Virus record (IMG/VR): IMGVR_UViG_3300027963_000381
Span: 1 to 21,594 of that record
Length of the DNA stretch: 21,594 bases
Source of the DNA: a virus
Strand: one strand, 5' to 3'
Below, in pieces: positions 5,577 through 13,471 of this stretch. Made by a program: the position numbers and the translations under genes. The stretch's first letter is position 1. Every line of letters starts with the position of its first letter. A model generated the notes under the pieces. The model was not told the DNA's origin, searched no databases, and saw only the letters and a list, made by a program, of their open reading frames with translations.

Positions 5577-5595
5577 CTTGTAATTTTACTATAAT

Positions 5596-6327
5596 ATGTC
5601 AAAGCAAGAGTTTCTTAACGGTAGAATAACTTTATACAATGCCGATTGCCTTGACTTTATGGCAAATATGCAAAATAAAGTCGATTTAATATTAACAGAC
5701 CCGCCTTATTTAATTTTAAATACTCAGGCTGGTGGTAAAAGCGAATTGAGTAAAAGTATTCAATCAATGAATACAGAAATCAAAAATAGCAATTTAGTAA
5801 GCGGTTTTGATTATAAAACAATATTAAATGAGTTTTTAAGAATAGGAAATAATAATATTTATATATGGTGCAATAAAGCTCAAATTCCTATATATTTTGA
5901 TTTTTTTTGCAAAAAAGATTTTTCTTTTGACATTATAAAATGGGTAAAAACAAATGCCACTCCTCTTTTTGACAATAAATATTTAAGTGATACTGAATAT
6001 TGCTTATACTTTCGTAAAAACGCTTATTGCAAACTTAATTCTTACAAGGATGCATCAACATTATTTTTACATCCAATAAATCAAAAAGATAAACAGCAAT
6101 ATAAACATCCTACAATTAAACCCCTTTCAATAATTTCCAAATTATTGCGAAATTCTAGTCAAGAAAATGAGCTTGTTTTTGATGGTTTTTTAGGGAGCGG
6201 AACTACCGCGGTCGCTTGCATTAAAAATAATAGGCGGTTTATAGGCTGTGAATTGGATAACCAGTATTTTGATTTATCGTGCAAAAGAATTGAAGAAGAA
6301 TTAAAACAAGAAGATTTATTTAACTAA
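5596..6327 (+). CDS. DNA N6-adenine methyltransferase, beta class
   Basis: 243 residues. Motif IV DPPY (35-38) precedes a target-recognition region, then a motif X-like KHPTIKP, then the SAM-binding motif I FDGFLGSGTT (195-204) and GCELD. This order (IV - TRD - X - I) defines beta-class amino-methyltransferases, and DPPY favours N6-adenine over N4-cytosine. It transfers methyl from S-adenosylmethionine to phage or host DNA. No restriction endonuclease is adjacent, so it is an orphan enzyme, most likely protecting phage DNA from host restriction or marking it for regulation. It is the last + strand gene before the convergent junction and lies 124 nt downstream of the ncRNA. No Shine-Dalgarno is visible. 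Confidence 0.92.
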   Translation: MSKQEFLNGRITLYNADCLDFMANMQNKVDLILTDPPYLILNTQAGGKSELSKSIQSMNTEIKNSNLVSGFDYKTILNEFLRIGNNNIYIWCNKAQIPIYFDFFCKKDFSFDIIKWVKTNATPLFDNKYLSDTEYCLYFRKNAYCKLNSYKDASTLFLHPINQKDKQQYKHPTIKPLSIISKLLRNSSQENELVFDGFLGSGTTAVACIKNNRRFIGCELDNQYFDLSCKRIEEELKQEDLFN

Positions 6328-6423
6328 ATAAAAAACAGTCCATATAAAGTTCTTGACTTGTTATTTTAGATAGTTAACTTTTCCTCAAGTCTAGTTTCAT
6401 AATCTAGGTTTGTTAATGGCTGG

Positions 6424-6466
6424 TAGGGCTTAGACCTGAAATTGTATTCAGACTAACTAAGCCCTA
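6424..6466. terminator. Long hairpin at the convergent junction, probable bidirectional terminator
   Basis: TAGGGCTTAG (6424-6433) pairs perfectly with CTAAGCCCTA (6457-6466), 10 bp, and an inner stem CTGAA/TTCAG (6436-6440/6447-6451) stacks inside it. It lies between the end of the + strand methyltransferase (6327) and the end of the - strand M15 peptidase (6472), exactly where two converging transcripts must stop. The flanking T-runs are weak on both sides, so termination efficiency is uncertain. The rest of 6328-6471 shows a TTGACT (6353-6358) without a good -10. Confidence 0.6.
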
Positions 6467-6471
6467 TTAGT

Positions 6472-6987
6472 TTATATAGCCTTAAAAACTCTTTTACCAA
6501 GCTTAGCATCATATAAATAAGTTCCAAACATATTTCTGTTATTTTGTAGCTTGCAAGAAAAATGTATCCAAGTTTCCTCAACCAACATTTGATCCACTTC
6601 AAATTTAGCTTCTTTTACAGCTCTTAAAATATCCCCTAATCTAATATTTTCTAACTCAGGAGAATAAAAATCACAAGCTTGCAATTGCATATGTTGGCTT
6701 TTTTGACTGCCACCCACTAAGTTATTGATTTTAGGGCTTCTATAAGCAGAATTAATTACAATAGTTATTTCTTCGCCTATTTTGTTTTTATAAATATCGT
6801 TTAACAAGCCCCTGAGCTTCTGCATTTGATTCGCAAGGTGAATCCCATTTAAAAGCATTTCTTGATGGTTAGGTTGCTTTAAAAACTCTTCTAAGTTGTT
6901 AATTTTATGTTTATCGCCAGTTTTTGATTTAAAAAAATCAAGAGGCTTAAAGTTTTTTGTTTGTAAATTTTCTATTGTGTAAGTCAT
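6472..6987 (-). CDS. Endolysin-like M15 family peptidase
   Basis: 171 residues. The core VINSAYRSPKINNLVGGSQ (78-95) followed by SQHMQLQACDF (97-107) is the Peptidase M15 signature: His99 and Asp106 (H-x6-D) plus His142 in TWIHFS (139-144) are the expected zinc ligands, with Glu137/138 near the catalytic position. Such enzymes cut peptide cross-links in peptidoglycan (D-Ala-D-Ala carboxypeptidase or L-Ala-D-Glu endopeptidase type). No signal peptide is visible, so it would need a holin. It is the last gene of the - strand late block, overlapping the preceding membrane-protein gene by 4 nt, and stands next to spanin and holin-like genes. An unusual point is Leu where most members have Gly in the H-x-x-G-x-A-x-D segment. 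Confidence 0.88.
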   Translation of the reverse strand: MTYTIENLQTKNFKPLDFFKSKTGDKHKINNLEEFLKQPNHQEMLLNGIHLANQMQKLRGLLNDIYKNKIGEEITIVINSAYRSPKINNLVGGSQKSQHMQLQACDFYSPELENIRLGDILRAVKEAKFEVDQMLVEETWIHFSCKLQNNRNMFGTYLYDAKLGKRVFKAI

Positions 6988-7508
6988 TTAATAAAAGAAG
7001 TTATTGGTTGTAAAACACTAAAAGCTTCGTGCTTGCCAAGTAGTGCTAAAATAAAAAATATTAGTGCAATTACAATAAAAGCAATAAAATAAAATATATG
7101 CTTCATTTTATTATCATCAACTTTTGTTAAAATTTCAACAATAATATTATTGTCTTTTTTCTCTTTTTCCATAATTCTTTTGCTGTTACTCATTGCTAAA
7201 TATAATTTAGAAATTGCTAAAATATTAAAGATTGCATTTAAAGTCTCGTTTAAATTCCATAAATTATCTTCTGCAGCTAATTTTTCTCCAAGCCCTTTAT
7301 CTAGCCAGTGAAATTCTAGAAATATATAATTAATACAGATAATTAACAATAGAATTGATAATTTATTTATTGTTGATTTTTTATAAGTAATTGATATTAC
7401 CGCATTTTTATATTTTATAATTTTAATTATTAGTGAAATAATAAAAAGTAAGCTAATGCAAGAAAAAATTAACGGCGATGTTTTTAGTAATAAATCAAAT
7501 CTTTTCAT
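6984..7508 (-). CDS. Multi-spanning membrane protein in the lysis region
   Basis: 174 residues with hydrophobic helices at about 11-32, 48-66 and 137-157, and a possible weaker one at 88-106. A charged stretch (NSKRIMEKEKKDNN) precedes the last helix. It overlaps the M15 peptidase gene downstream and the Rz1-like gene upstream by 4 nt each, so all three are probably translated together. No family recognised; a holin or antiholin role is possible from position alone. Confidence 0.6.
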   Translation of the reverse strand: MKRFDLLLKTSPLIFSCISLLFIISLIIKIIKYKNAVISITYKKSTINKLSILLLIICINYIFLEFHWLDKGLGEKLAAEDNLWNLNETLNAIFNILAISKLYLAMSNSKRIMEKEKKDNNIIVEILTKVDDNKMKHIFYFIAFIVIALIFFILALLGKHEAFSVLQPITSFIK

Positions 7509-7729
7509 TTCTCAATACAAATTGCTTGATATTCGATTTCAGCTCTTGCAAGATAAATAACAAGTTCATTAGATATCAATTCTTCGTATGGCTCTTCAGA
7601 CATAGGCAAGGGCTTGAGCCAGCTACAAAGATTGTTTTTATAACTACTTATTACGAGTTCTTGCTTTTTTGACGAGCAATTTTGCATTAGTAGCATTATC
7701 AATATCAATATTTCTTTGTAATATTTCAT
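7505..7729 (-). CDS. Rz1-like outer spanin lipoprotein
   Basis: Start placed at ATG 7729 (74 residues); an upstream in-frame TTG at 7753 adds only eight basic residues. MKYYKEILILIMLLMQNCSS is a signal sequence whose Cys18 would be lipidated, though Met-Gln-Asn before it is a poor lipobox. The mature part, CSWLKPLPMSEEPYEEL ... EIEYQAIC, resembles the C-W-x-x-P ... C pattern of phage Rz1-like proteins. Much of the gene lies inside the 3' half of the upstream i-spanin gene in another frame, the classic Rz/Rz1 overlap. It would sit in the outer membrane and, with its partner, fuse the two membranes in the last step of lysis. Confidence 0.7.
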   Translation of the reverse strand: MKYYKEILILIMLLMQNCSSKKQELVISSYKNNLCSWLKPLPMSEEPYEELISNELVIYLARAEIEYQAICIEK

Positions 7730-7862
7730 TTTGTATTTTTTGATTTTCCTCAAATTGTTTTACTTGAATTTTAAGTTTATCAGCATCTCCGATTTTCTTA
7801 GCGATAAATAAGCCAAAAATAAAAGATACACTGCCGATGATTAGATTAATTATTTTCAACAT
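7644..7862 (-). CDS. Rz-like inner spanin
   Basis: 72 residues: a single N-terminal membrane helix (about 4-24, IINLIIGSVSFIFGLFIAKKI) followed by a charged helical, coiled-coil-like region (DADKLKIQVKQFEENQKIQNEILQRNIDID), which is the i-spanin layout. The out-of-frame Rz1-like gene starts inside it, confirming the pairing. It would be anchored in the inner membrane with its coil crossing the periplasm. It is shorter than lambda Rz (~150 residues) but fits small two-component spanins. It overlaps the holin-like gene upstream by 17 nt. Confidence 0.72.
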   Translation of the reverse strand: MLKIINLIIGSVSFIFGLFIAKKIGDADKLKIQVKQFEENQKIQNEILQRNIDIDNATNAKLLVKKARTRNK

Positions 7863-8109
7863 TTTTCTTTTTGTTTTTAAAGTAGCTTTTAAAGATTGAG
7901 TTTATCATTTCTAATGTAATAAATCCACCAATAAAACAATTATAAATTAAAAAATAGCTTAATATTTCAGGTATGAGCTCAGGCGAAGAAGTAGAGACTT
8001 TTTGTATTGCATAGAAAAATCCAGCAATAGAAGCTAAGGAGCTAATAATAAATACAAATCTTTTAGATGAGTATTTGCCGTTTTTACCTTCAATTAATTT
8101 TTTAATCAT
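7846..8109 (-). CDS. Holin-like small membrane protein
   Basis: 87 residues with two hydrophobic helices (about 17-36 and 47-68), a positively charged N-terminus (MIKKLIEGKNGKYSSKR) and a very basic C-terminal tail (FKSYFKNKKKNVENN). This is the typical build of a class II holin, with both ends in the cytoplasm. The gene lies directly upstream of the spanin pair and shares 1 nt with the gene before it. Family not recognised, so holin is an inference from topology and position. Confidence 0.55.
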   Translation of the reverse strand: MIKKLIEGKNGKYSSKRFVFIISSLASIAGFFYAIQKVSTSSPELIPEILSYFLIYNCFIGGFITLEMINSIFKSYFKNKKKNVENN

Positions 8110-8507
8110 TATTTTTTTTCAATAGAGTTAAATATGCGGTTAAGCATTGTTATTATTGTGCCTTCTTGCTTAGAATTAATTCTATTTTCAGTCTCAATTA
8201 CTGCTACTCTTGTGTGGAGTGCATTATAATCAGTTCGTAAAACTTTTATTTCTTCTACTGCTTCTTTTTGAGATTTTTCTATTGTGTCAACTTTATTAAC
8301 TAAATTTTCAGTATTTTTAAAAATTGCTTGGCTTCGAGCTTCTTTAAGTTCAAATTTTTCAACTCTTGCTTTATTCCATTTTAACAAATATTTAACTATA
8401 AAAATTAAAATAAAACTAAAAAGTATTATATATTGCGGGATATTATCAAATATTCTGGTTAACAGTTGTGGAGCGATTGCTTTTGTAAATAACTCTAATA
8501 ATTCCAT
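8109..8507 (-). CDS. Membrane-anchored coiled-coil protein in the lysis region
   Basis: 132 residues: one hydrophobic helix (about 25-44, PQYIILFSFILIFIVKYLL), then a long charged helical region with heptad character (NTENLVNKVDTIEKSQKEAVEEIKVLRTDYNALHTRV) to the end. It starts behind a strong AAGGAG ribosome binding site about 9 nt from its ATG, one of the few clear ones here. It could be a second membrane component of lysis, but it is also close to the small virion/lysis accessory proteins of many podoviruses. No family recognised. Confidence 0.55.
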   Translation of the reverse strand: MELLELFTKAIAPQLLTRIFDNIPQYIILFSFILIFIVKYLLKWNKARVEKFELKEARSQAIFKNTENLVNKVDTIEKSQKEAVEEIKVLRTDYNALHTRVAVIETENRINSKQEGTIITMLNRIFNSIEKK

Positions 8508-9265
8508 TAATGCAGACTCCTTGCCATTTTTTCTAATATATTTTTAGCAACTTCGCCGTCGCATTTATTTGTTATGTATTTGTAATGTTGCATTTTAGCA
8601 ATCCAAAATCCGTGGATTATATCATCAACATTGTTATCAGCTACTAATAGCATTGCAATTGAGGTTGTCGGATGATTAGATTTATCAATAATACCCTCTA
8701 ATATTTTATTATCTTTGTATTTTCCGAATGCAAAATTAATCGCCATATTTTCTTTTTCAGTTTTTCCTTTCGCACAATTATTAATTTCATTGCAATAAAA
8801 AGCTTCTGCGGTCTCTTTTTTATTGGCATATTTAACAAACTTTAGCAAAGAATTATTAGCTTCGTGAACTGTTGCTTTAGAATAATAGGGATTATATTTA
8901 GCAATATTGGGAATATATAACTCGGTTAAATCTTTTTGCTGTATAGCATCTGAAGCTCTTTCTTCGAATTTAGGAGAAGGTATTTTTGCATCTAAAATCA
9001 TTCTTACATCTTCAAAATAATAGGTTTTTGTTGATTTCTCAAGAATAGCCCAGCCAGTAGTGTAACCCTCTCCGCAGTCTTTTGAAAGTGTTTTTTTCAT
9101 AAAATCTTGAATACTAACAACTTTATTATCATATTTAGCATATCTAAATCTAAGCTTTAGATCTTCATCATAACTTTTATTAAAAAAATTATTAAGTAAA
9201 GTCAAAACAAAGATAATAAAACAATATAGACCAATATTAATAATAGCTGTTTTTATAAATTTCAT
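8507..9265 (-). CDS. Unknown membrane-anchored protein
   Basis: 252 residues with a single N-terminal hydrophobic helix (about 5-28, KTAIINIGLYCFIIFVLTLLNNFF), which is a membrane anchor or uncleaved signal, and a soluble 220-residue remainder containing five cysteines (CGEGYTTGWAI, FYCNEINNCAKG, NKCDGEVAK). The Cys content suggests a periplasmic domain with disulfides. It shares 1 nt with each neighbour, between the NlpC/P60-like enzyme and the lysis genes. I do not recognise the family. Confidence 0.6.
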   Translation of the reverse strand: MKFIKTAIINIGLYCFIIFVLTLLNNFFNKSYDEDLKLRFRYAKYDNKVVSIQDFMKKTLSKDCGEGYTTGWAILEKSTKTYYFEDVRMILDAKIPSPKFEERASDAIQQKDLTELYIPNIAKYNPYYSKATVHEANNSLLKFVKYANKKETAEAFYCNEINNCAKGKTEKENMAINFAFGKYKDNKILEGIIDKSNHPTTSIAMLLVADNNVDDIIHGFWIAKMQHYKYITNKCDGEVAKNILEKMARSLH

Positions 9266-9882
9266 TATTCAGTAATTTTATAAATATTTGAGATATAATC
9301 AAAAGCAGAAAGCTCAGAAGGACTAGGTAAAGTGTCTTTAATGTTAAGACCAATGCCAATTTGATTAAGTGCTGTGTGAACCGCTCCAGAGCAATAATTA
9401 TCTTTGTTTTTATCTTTTACTTTAAATATTTTTGCAAAAAACCCGACTGAGCTAATTGCACTTTTAATTGAATATTTTTCTGTTAATTTAAAATAAGTGT
9501 CTAATGTGTAATTTTGAATTGGAACTAAATTATATTTAAGTTCAAGTAAATAAAACTCAATATTTTTTCCAAATAAATGGCTTGTTGTTTTGCTGTTTTT
9601 AAGAGTTGTGTATTTATCATCGTTATATTGAATAATAATTTTATTATTAGTTCTGCCCGTCGCTGTTAATTGCTCGCCAAAATTAAATGAAGTTTCATTA
9701 TTTTTTCTCTCAATATTATAACAAATGCCAATATGCTGTATTTCCAGCCTATTTTTATTTTTTGTAAATATTCCAATAACTTTTGCAACAATGTAATACC
9801 ACGGCTTATAATGAAAGCCAATCATATCGCCATTTTTTAGATTATTGTATAAATATTCAATATTAATTTGCTCTGTTTTCAT
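9265..9882 (-). CDS. Permuted NlpC/P60 (YiiX/YaeF-like) papain-fold enzyme
   Basis: 205 residues. The N-terminal part has NGDMIGFHYKPWYY (17-30) then IQHIGICY (48-55), giving His50 within a beta-strand; the C-terminal part has NYCSGAVHTALNQIGIG (162-178), giving Cys164 at a helix start, followed by PSPSELSAFD. His before Cys is the reversed order seen in circularly permuted NlpC/P60 proteins (YiiX/YaeF group), where Cys and His form the catalytic pair. Family members act as amidases, peptidases or acyltransferases. In this place, between tail-fibre and lysis genes, a peptidoglycan-cutting or virion-associated role is possible. Catalytic residues are present, substrate unknown. It overlaps the DUF4376-like gene upstream by 4 nt. 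Confidence 0.7.
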   Translation of the reverse strand: MKTEQINIEYLYNNLKNGDMIGFHYKPWYYIVAKVIGIFTKNKNRLEIQHIGICYNIERKNNETSFNFGEQLTATGRTNNKIIIQYNDDKYTTLKNSKTTSHLFGKNIEFYLLELKYNLVPIQNYTLDTYFKLTEKYSIKSAISSVGFFAKIFKVKDKNKDNYCSGAVHTALNQIGIGLNIKDTLPSPSELSAFDYISNIYKITE

Positions 9883-10403
9883 TGTGTGATTTCTATAATT
9901 TGATTAGCAAGATAATTAATTTTAAAATCATAATTCTCTAAGTCTTGTAAATTAGTTATTGCACTAATTTTAGTTTTATGAGTTAATTTAGTTACATAAT
10001 TTTTATTAACTACTGCCATTAATTTTGCATAAATTATTTTTAAATTATTTAATAAAATAAACTCAGCTTTGCCGTTTTGAAAAAAAAGAAATCCCGCTTT
10101 GTCAATAGGTATTAAACCGCATTCAATTCCGTTTCTATTAGCATCAATTTGCTCTACTAATATATTTCTTGCATCTGGTAAACTAGAATAAATAAATAAA
10201 TTTTTAGAAGTTTTAATTGTTAAATTTCTAATTTCATCGCTATCGTGATAATTATCTAAATCAACAAGCTTTTTATTTTTAGCTTTTTTAAGCAAATATT
10301 CTTCTTGCTCTGCTTTGTTTGCTAAAGTAGCTTCATAATCAGCAAATATAATATCGCTTTCAAAAAATACTTTTTTATTGTCAATAATGTTATAGTATAT
10401 CAT
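9879..10403 (-). CDS. DUF4376-like tail-fibre-associated protein
   Basis: 174 residues. The segment LIPIDKAGFLFFQNGKAEFILLNNLKIIYAKLMAVVNKNYVTKLTHKTKISAITNLQDLENYDF (cited as residues 97-160) follows the DUF4376 pattern: a short beta part, a helix, then a 'LxxIxNLxDLxNYD' end. Genes of this type usually sit just after a tail fibre gene, as here, and may be fibre assembly factors or minor tail parts. The start is preceded by AGGA 7 nt upstream. Match is by memory and moderate; function inferred from position. Confidence 0.5.
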   Translation of the reverse strand: MIYYNIIDNKKVFFESDIIFADYEATLANKAEQEEYLLKKAKNKKLVDLDNYHDSDEIRNLTIKTSKNLFIYSSLPDARNILVEQIDANRNGIECGLIPIDKAGFLFFQNGKAEFILLNNLKIIYAKLMAVVNKNYVTKLTHKTKISAITNLQDLENYDFKINYLANQIIEITQ

Positions 10404-10404
10404 T

Positions 10405-11748
10405 TTAATTCCTAATTTTGATTGATTTTATTTTACAAGTTTGATTCCCGACACCCGCACCAATACCGAAATTCTTCCAATATATCTTTCCATCTGAAGT
10501 ATAAACTGAGCCACCCCCAGTAGTTAGAAAACCGTTGTTTGTACCAATTAAAACAGTGTCATTTGGGTCCGATGATGAATGTTCACTTCCATAAACGGCT
10601 AAATCTGAAACACCAAGACCAGTTGTTTGAAGATAAGTTCTTACAACAAACTCCAAAGATTCCGTTGTGCTTACAATAATAGCATTGCCACTTCCTGCAG
10701 TAGAATTAAAAACTTCAATTGATTCTCCAGCTCCCAAAACAATCTTTTTATCATTTACATCCCATTTTGAAGCTACAATATTACTAGATGCATTTGTGCG
10801 AATTAAAGCATAATCTAATAACCCTAAATTTGTATAGCCACTAGGAATGGTTGGTGATAAATAAGAGACTGAAAAAACAATATCGTAAGCTAGGGTTGAG
10901 TTGTTTTGCACTACATAAGTTCTGTAAAATGTATTAGCCGCTCTCGCTCCAGTGTCAAGACCATTAGCACCCGAACCCGCAGTCCATACTCCGCTTGATT
11001 GAATTTTTTTAGTAATTGCAGGTAAATAAATTTGATTGCCCGCTGATGTTGTATAAGTTCCAGCTCCAAAATTTATTATATCGTTTGGAGATGCGACATT
11101 ATTTGCAATAGTTATCGGGTTGTTAAGATAAGTTAAGCCTTGAGTTGTAGTGGTAGCCTTTGTTAAATTTGTTAAATTATAAAAAGCTTTTTCAGGATTT
11201 AACACAATCCAAGCATCATTTGTAGAGTTTCTTTTAAAATCATAAATGCCATTAATTAATAAATCACTAGCTTCAACCGCAATTTCTGTTTTTGTAGCAC
11301 TTAGTTTTTTAATAACTGCTGTTGTTGTAGGACTAGTAATCGAACTTACTTGCAGATAAGGAGTTGTTGTTAAATTAGTTGCACTTATTTTAGCAGTAAA
11401 TTGTTGTGTTGCTGTGTAAGCTGTAATTGCTGGTGATGGTGCCAGTGTGTAAGCATCAGCGGTTCCTCCTGTAGTCCCTAAGTATTGAAATTGGTTATCT
11501 TGGACTTGACCAACATTAATAACATCGGTTCTTGCCGTTCCATTGCCTAAGCCCGTGATTTTATTACTGTTAAAAGGGATATTGGCTGTGATAGTAGTTT
11601 GTCCATCTTTTGTAATGCAATTAGATAAGCCTGTCGCCATTCCATCAAGCTCTGCATCAAATCTTGATGCTGTAATTGGTACTCCGTTTACTTTGTCAGT
11701 TACCCAATTGTAAATTCTTAAAAAAGTTCCTGTTCCATTAAATGCCAT
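10405..11748 (-). CDS. Tail fibre protein
   Basis: 447 residues. The N-terminus, with PITASRFDAELDGMATGLSN (24-43), CITKDGQTTITANIPFNSNK and ITGLGNGTARTDVINVGQVQ, is the well-known virion-binding start of podovirus tail fibres and tailspikes. The middle and end are Thr/Ser/Asn/Gly-rich with alternating strand-like segments and a beta-rich tip (GSGANGLDTGARAANTFYRTYVV; GLLDYALIRTNASSNIVASK), which would bind the host receptor. No enzymatic signature seen. The C-terminal part is where host-range variation is expected. The DUF4376-like gene follows 1 nt downstream. Confidence 0.88.
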   Translation of the reverse strand: MAFNGTGTFLRIYNWVTDKVNGVPITASRFDAELDGMATGLSNCITKDGQTTITANIPFNSNKITGLGNGTARTDVINVGQVQDNQFQYLGTTGGTADAYTLAPSPAITAYTATQQFTAKISATNLTTTPYLQVSSITSPTTTAVIKKLSATKTEIAVEASDLLINGIYDFKRNSTNDAWIVLNPEKAFYNLTNLTKATTTTQGLTYLNNPITIANNVASPNDIINFGAGTYTTSAGNQIYLPAITKKIQSSGVWTAGSGANGLDTGARAANTFYRTYVVQNNSTLAYDIVFSVSYLSPTIPSGYTNLGLLDYALIRTNASSNIVASKWDVNDKKIVLGAGESIEVFNSTAGSGNAIIVSTTESLEFVVRTYLQTTGLGVSDLAVYGSEHSSSDPNDTVLIGTNNGFLTTGGGSVYTSDGKIYWKNFGIGAGVGNQTCKIKSIKIRN

Positions 11749-11752
11749 ATAT

Positions 11753-13471
11753 TTATTTATTAATTGTTTGTGTCAATATGTTAGTTAAAACATAATCTCT
11801 AGTTTTAGCTGGTAATTTTTGAACTACCTTACTTGCAATTTGTGGCTCTTGTCCTTGTATTAATTTTAAAACATCATCAACTTGCCCTCTTGCAGATAAT
11901 TTTTGAGCTTGTCTTGCAACTGTGCCCACTAGTGCAGTTAATCCACCAGTTCCACCGCCAATTAATATTGAACCAATTGGTAAAGCCGAATTTCCAGCAT
12001 TTCTACCGCTTCCAATGTCAAAACCAAATTTGCCAACAGCTTTCATTAAACCCTCCGCGGTTGAGTTAGTCTTAGCTCTTTTTAAAGCCTCAACTTCAGC
12101 TGGTAAGAATCCCCTTAAATTTTTTGGATTATTAACGAAGTTTTGTAAAAGTGTTTTAATGCGGTTTGGATCGCCATCGGCTTTTTTTACAATGTTTGTA
12201 ATAGCATCAAATTTGCGGTATCTTGACCATTCACCCCTTGCGGCATCTAAAAGTTTTACAGATTCAGATTTACCAGAGCCAATTAAATAATTAGGCTTTA
12301 AGTTTTCAACTACATCATCCATTTTATTTATTGCAATATTTGCCTTGAAAGCGTCAGCATTCATCTTGCCAGAAATGTCTGTGTTTTTCTTAACAACATC
12401 ACCTAAAAGTTGTCTATATTGGTCTAGTTCTTCTAAGCCAATCTTACCGTTTTTCTCTTTCGCTAAACCTTTTAGGTCATCTAAAATCCCCATAGTATCG
12501 CCGTGCAATCTTTGATTCATAATTCCCGAATCTTTTAATGATTCGTCAATTTGTTTAAAAATTGTTCCTGTTGCGCTTGGTCTTAAAACCGCATCAGACT
12601 CACGCATTGCCTTATAAATTTGGCTTGAATTATCTTTAATTGCTTCGCTAATAGAATCTAATGTTTCAACAGGCTTAGAAGTAAAGCCTGCAATAGTTTC
12701 TGTTGGTCTTGCTTTGTATCCAGCTAAAACATCTTTACCCAATTGAACAACGGAAGTTTTAACATTACTTGCAATTTTACCAGCAATTCCTAATCCACCA
12801 CCAATAACTGCACCAGTTGCCCCACTTTTTACGGCTTGAATACTTCTATTTTCTAAGCCAGCTTCTTCTTGCGGTGATAATGCTCCTGATGCAAAACCAC
12901 TAACCGCACCGCCAGTAGCTAAGCCAGCAACTTTACCTGCGACTTGTGCTACTTTTGCACCAGTTCCAACACCAGTAGTTAAATAGGGCACTGCTTCGCC
13001 TATTGCAATTCCTGTTTTTTGTGCGAGTGGAAGTTCTGCTTGCAATTCCTTTGTTTGCTTAACTTCATTTGCTAATCTATTACCTATAGTATTCATCTTA
13101 AGATTATCGCCATAATATATTCTCTCAATTAAACGAGCGGCTTTTTCGCCAACATCGGTAGCGGCTTGAAATGCACCAATAGCGGCGTTTCCTAAGCCAG
13201 TATTTATGCCCCTTCCTACATTTTCAACAGTACTAAGACCAGCTATACCTTGAGTTGCTGGTAAATTTTCTTTTAAATAAGCTTGTTTTTTAGCAATCTG
13301 CGATAATTCTTCAGGCGATTGCATAGGTTGAGCTTGCGGTTGCATTTCTTGTTGTCCGCCAAATTCGGGACTACCCATTACAAAACTTTCAATTTCTTGA
13401 GGGGTGGCACCTTGAGGAACTTCTATATCAGCTATTTTTCCATTAGGTAATTGAACTGTTGCTATTGGCAT
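11753..13471 (-). CDS. Ejection-type internal virion protein
   Basis: 572 residues. The N-terminus, MPIATVQLPNGKIADIEVPQ followed by GATPQEIESFV, is a short beta-grasp-like motif often found at the front of podovirus internal/DNA-ejection proteins. Residues ~65-240 are Ala/Gly-rich with long hydrophobic runs (VGTGAKVAQVAGKVAGLATG; GATGAVIGGGLGIAGKIAS), fitting a membrane-penetrating part; the rest is helical and charged. It likely leaves the capsid with DNA to span the periplasm. It overlaps the next upstream structural gene by 1 nt. No peptidoglycan hydrolase motif seen. Confidence 0.68.
   Translation of the reverse strand: MPIATVQLPNGKIADIEVPQGATPQEIESFVMGSPEFGGQQEMQPQAQPMQSPEELSQIAKKQAYLKENLPATQGIAGLSTVENVGRGINTGLGNAAIGAFQAATDVGEKAARLIERIYYGDNLKMNTIGNRLANEVKQTKELQAELPLAQKTGIAIGEAVPYLTTGVGTGAKVAQVAGKVAGLATGGAVSGFASGALSPQEEAGLENRSIQAVKSGATGAVIGGGLGIAGKIASNVKTSVVQLGKDVLAGYKARPTETIAGFTSKPVETLDSISEAIKDNSSQIYKAMRESDAVLRPSATGTIFKQIDESLKDSGIMNQRLHGDTMGILDDLKGLAKEKNGKIGLEELDQYRQLLGDVVKKNTDISGKMNADAFKANIAINKMDDVVENLKPNYLIGSGKSESVKLLDAARGEWSRYRKFDAITNIVKKADGDPNRIKTLLQNFVNNPKNLRGFLPAEVEALKRAKTNSTAEGLMKAVGKFGFDIGSGRNAGNSALPIGSILIGGGTGGLTALVGTVARQAQKLSARGQVDDVLKLIQGQEPQIASKVVQKLPAKTRDYVLTNILTQTINK

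Noticed and set aside
4830-5595. tRNA genes near the large RNA (common beside giant phage RNAs)
   Set aside because: I searched for a TTCRANNC-type T loop with matching acceptor stem and found none.
5573-5595. Promoter directly before the methyltransferase (TTGACT plus TATAAT)
   Set aside because: Only 11 nt separate the boxes, and transcription would start after the ATG.
7478-8547. Plus-strand ORFs at 7478-7672 and 8284-8547
   Set aside because: Antisense to the lysis genes, without ribosome binding sites, and breaking the uniform - strand direction.
11833-12290. Plus-strand ORFs opposite the ejection protein
   Set aside because: They lie antisense within the 572-residue gene, have Leu/Pro-rich shadow composition and no start context.
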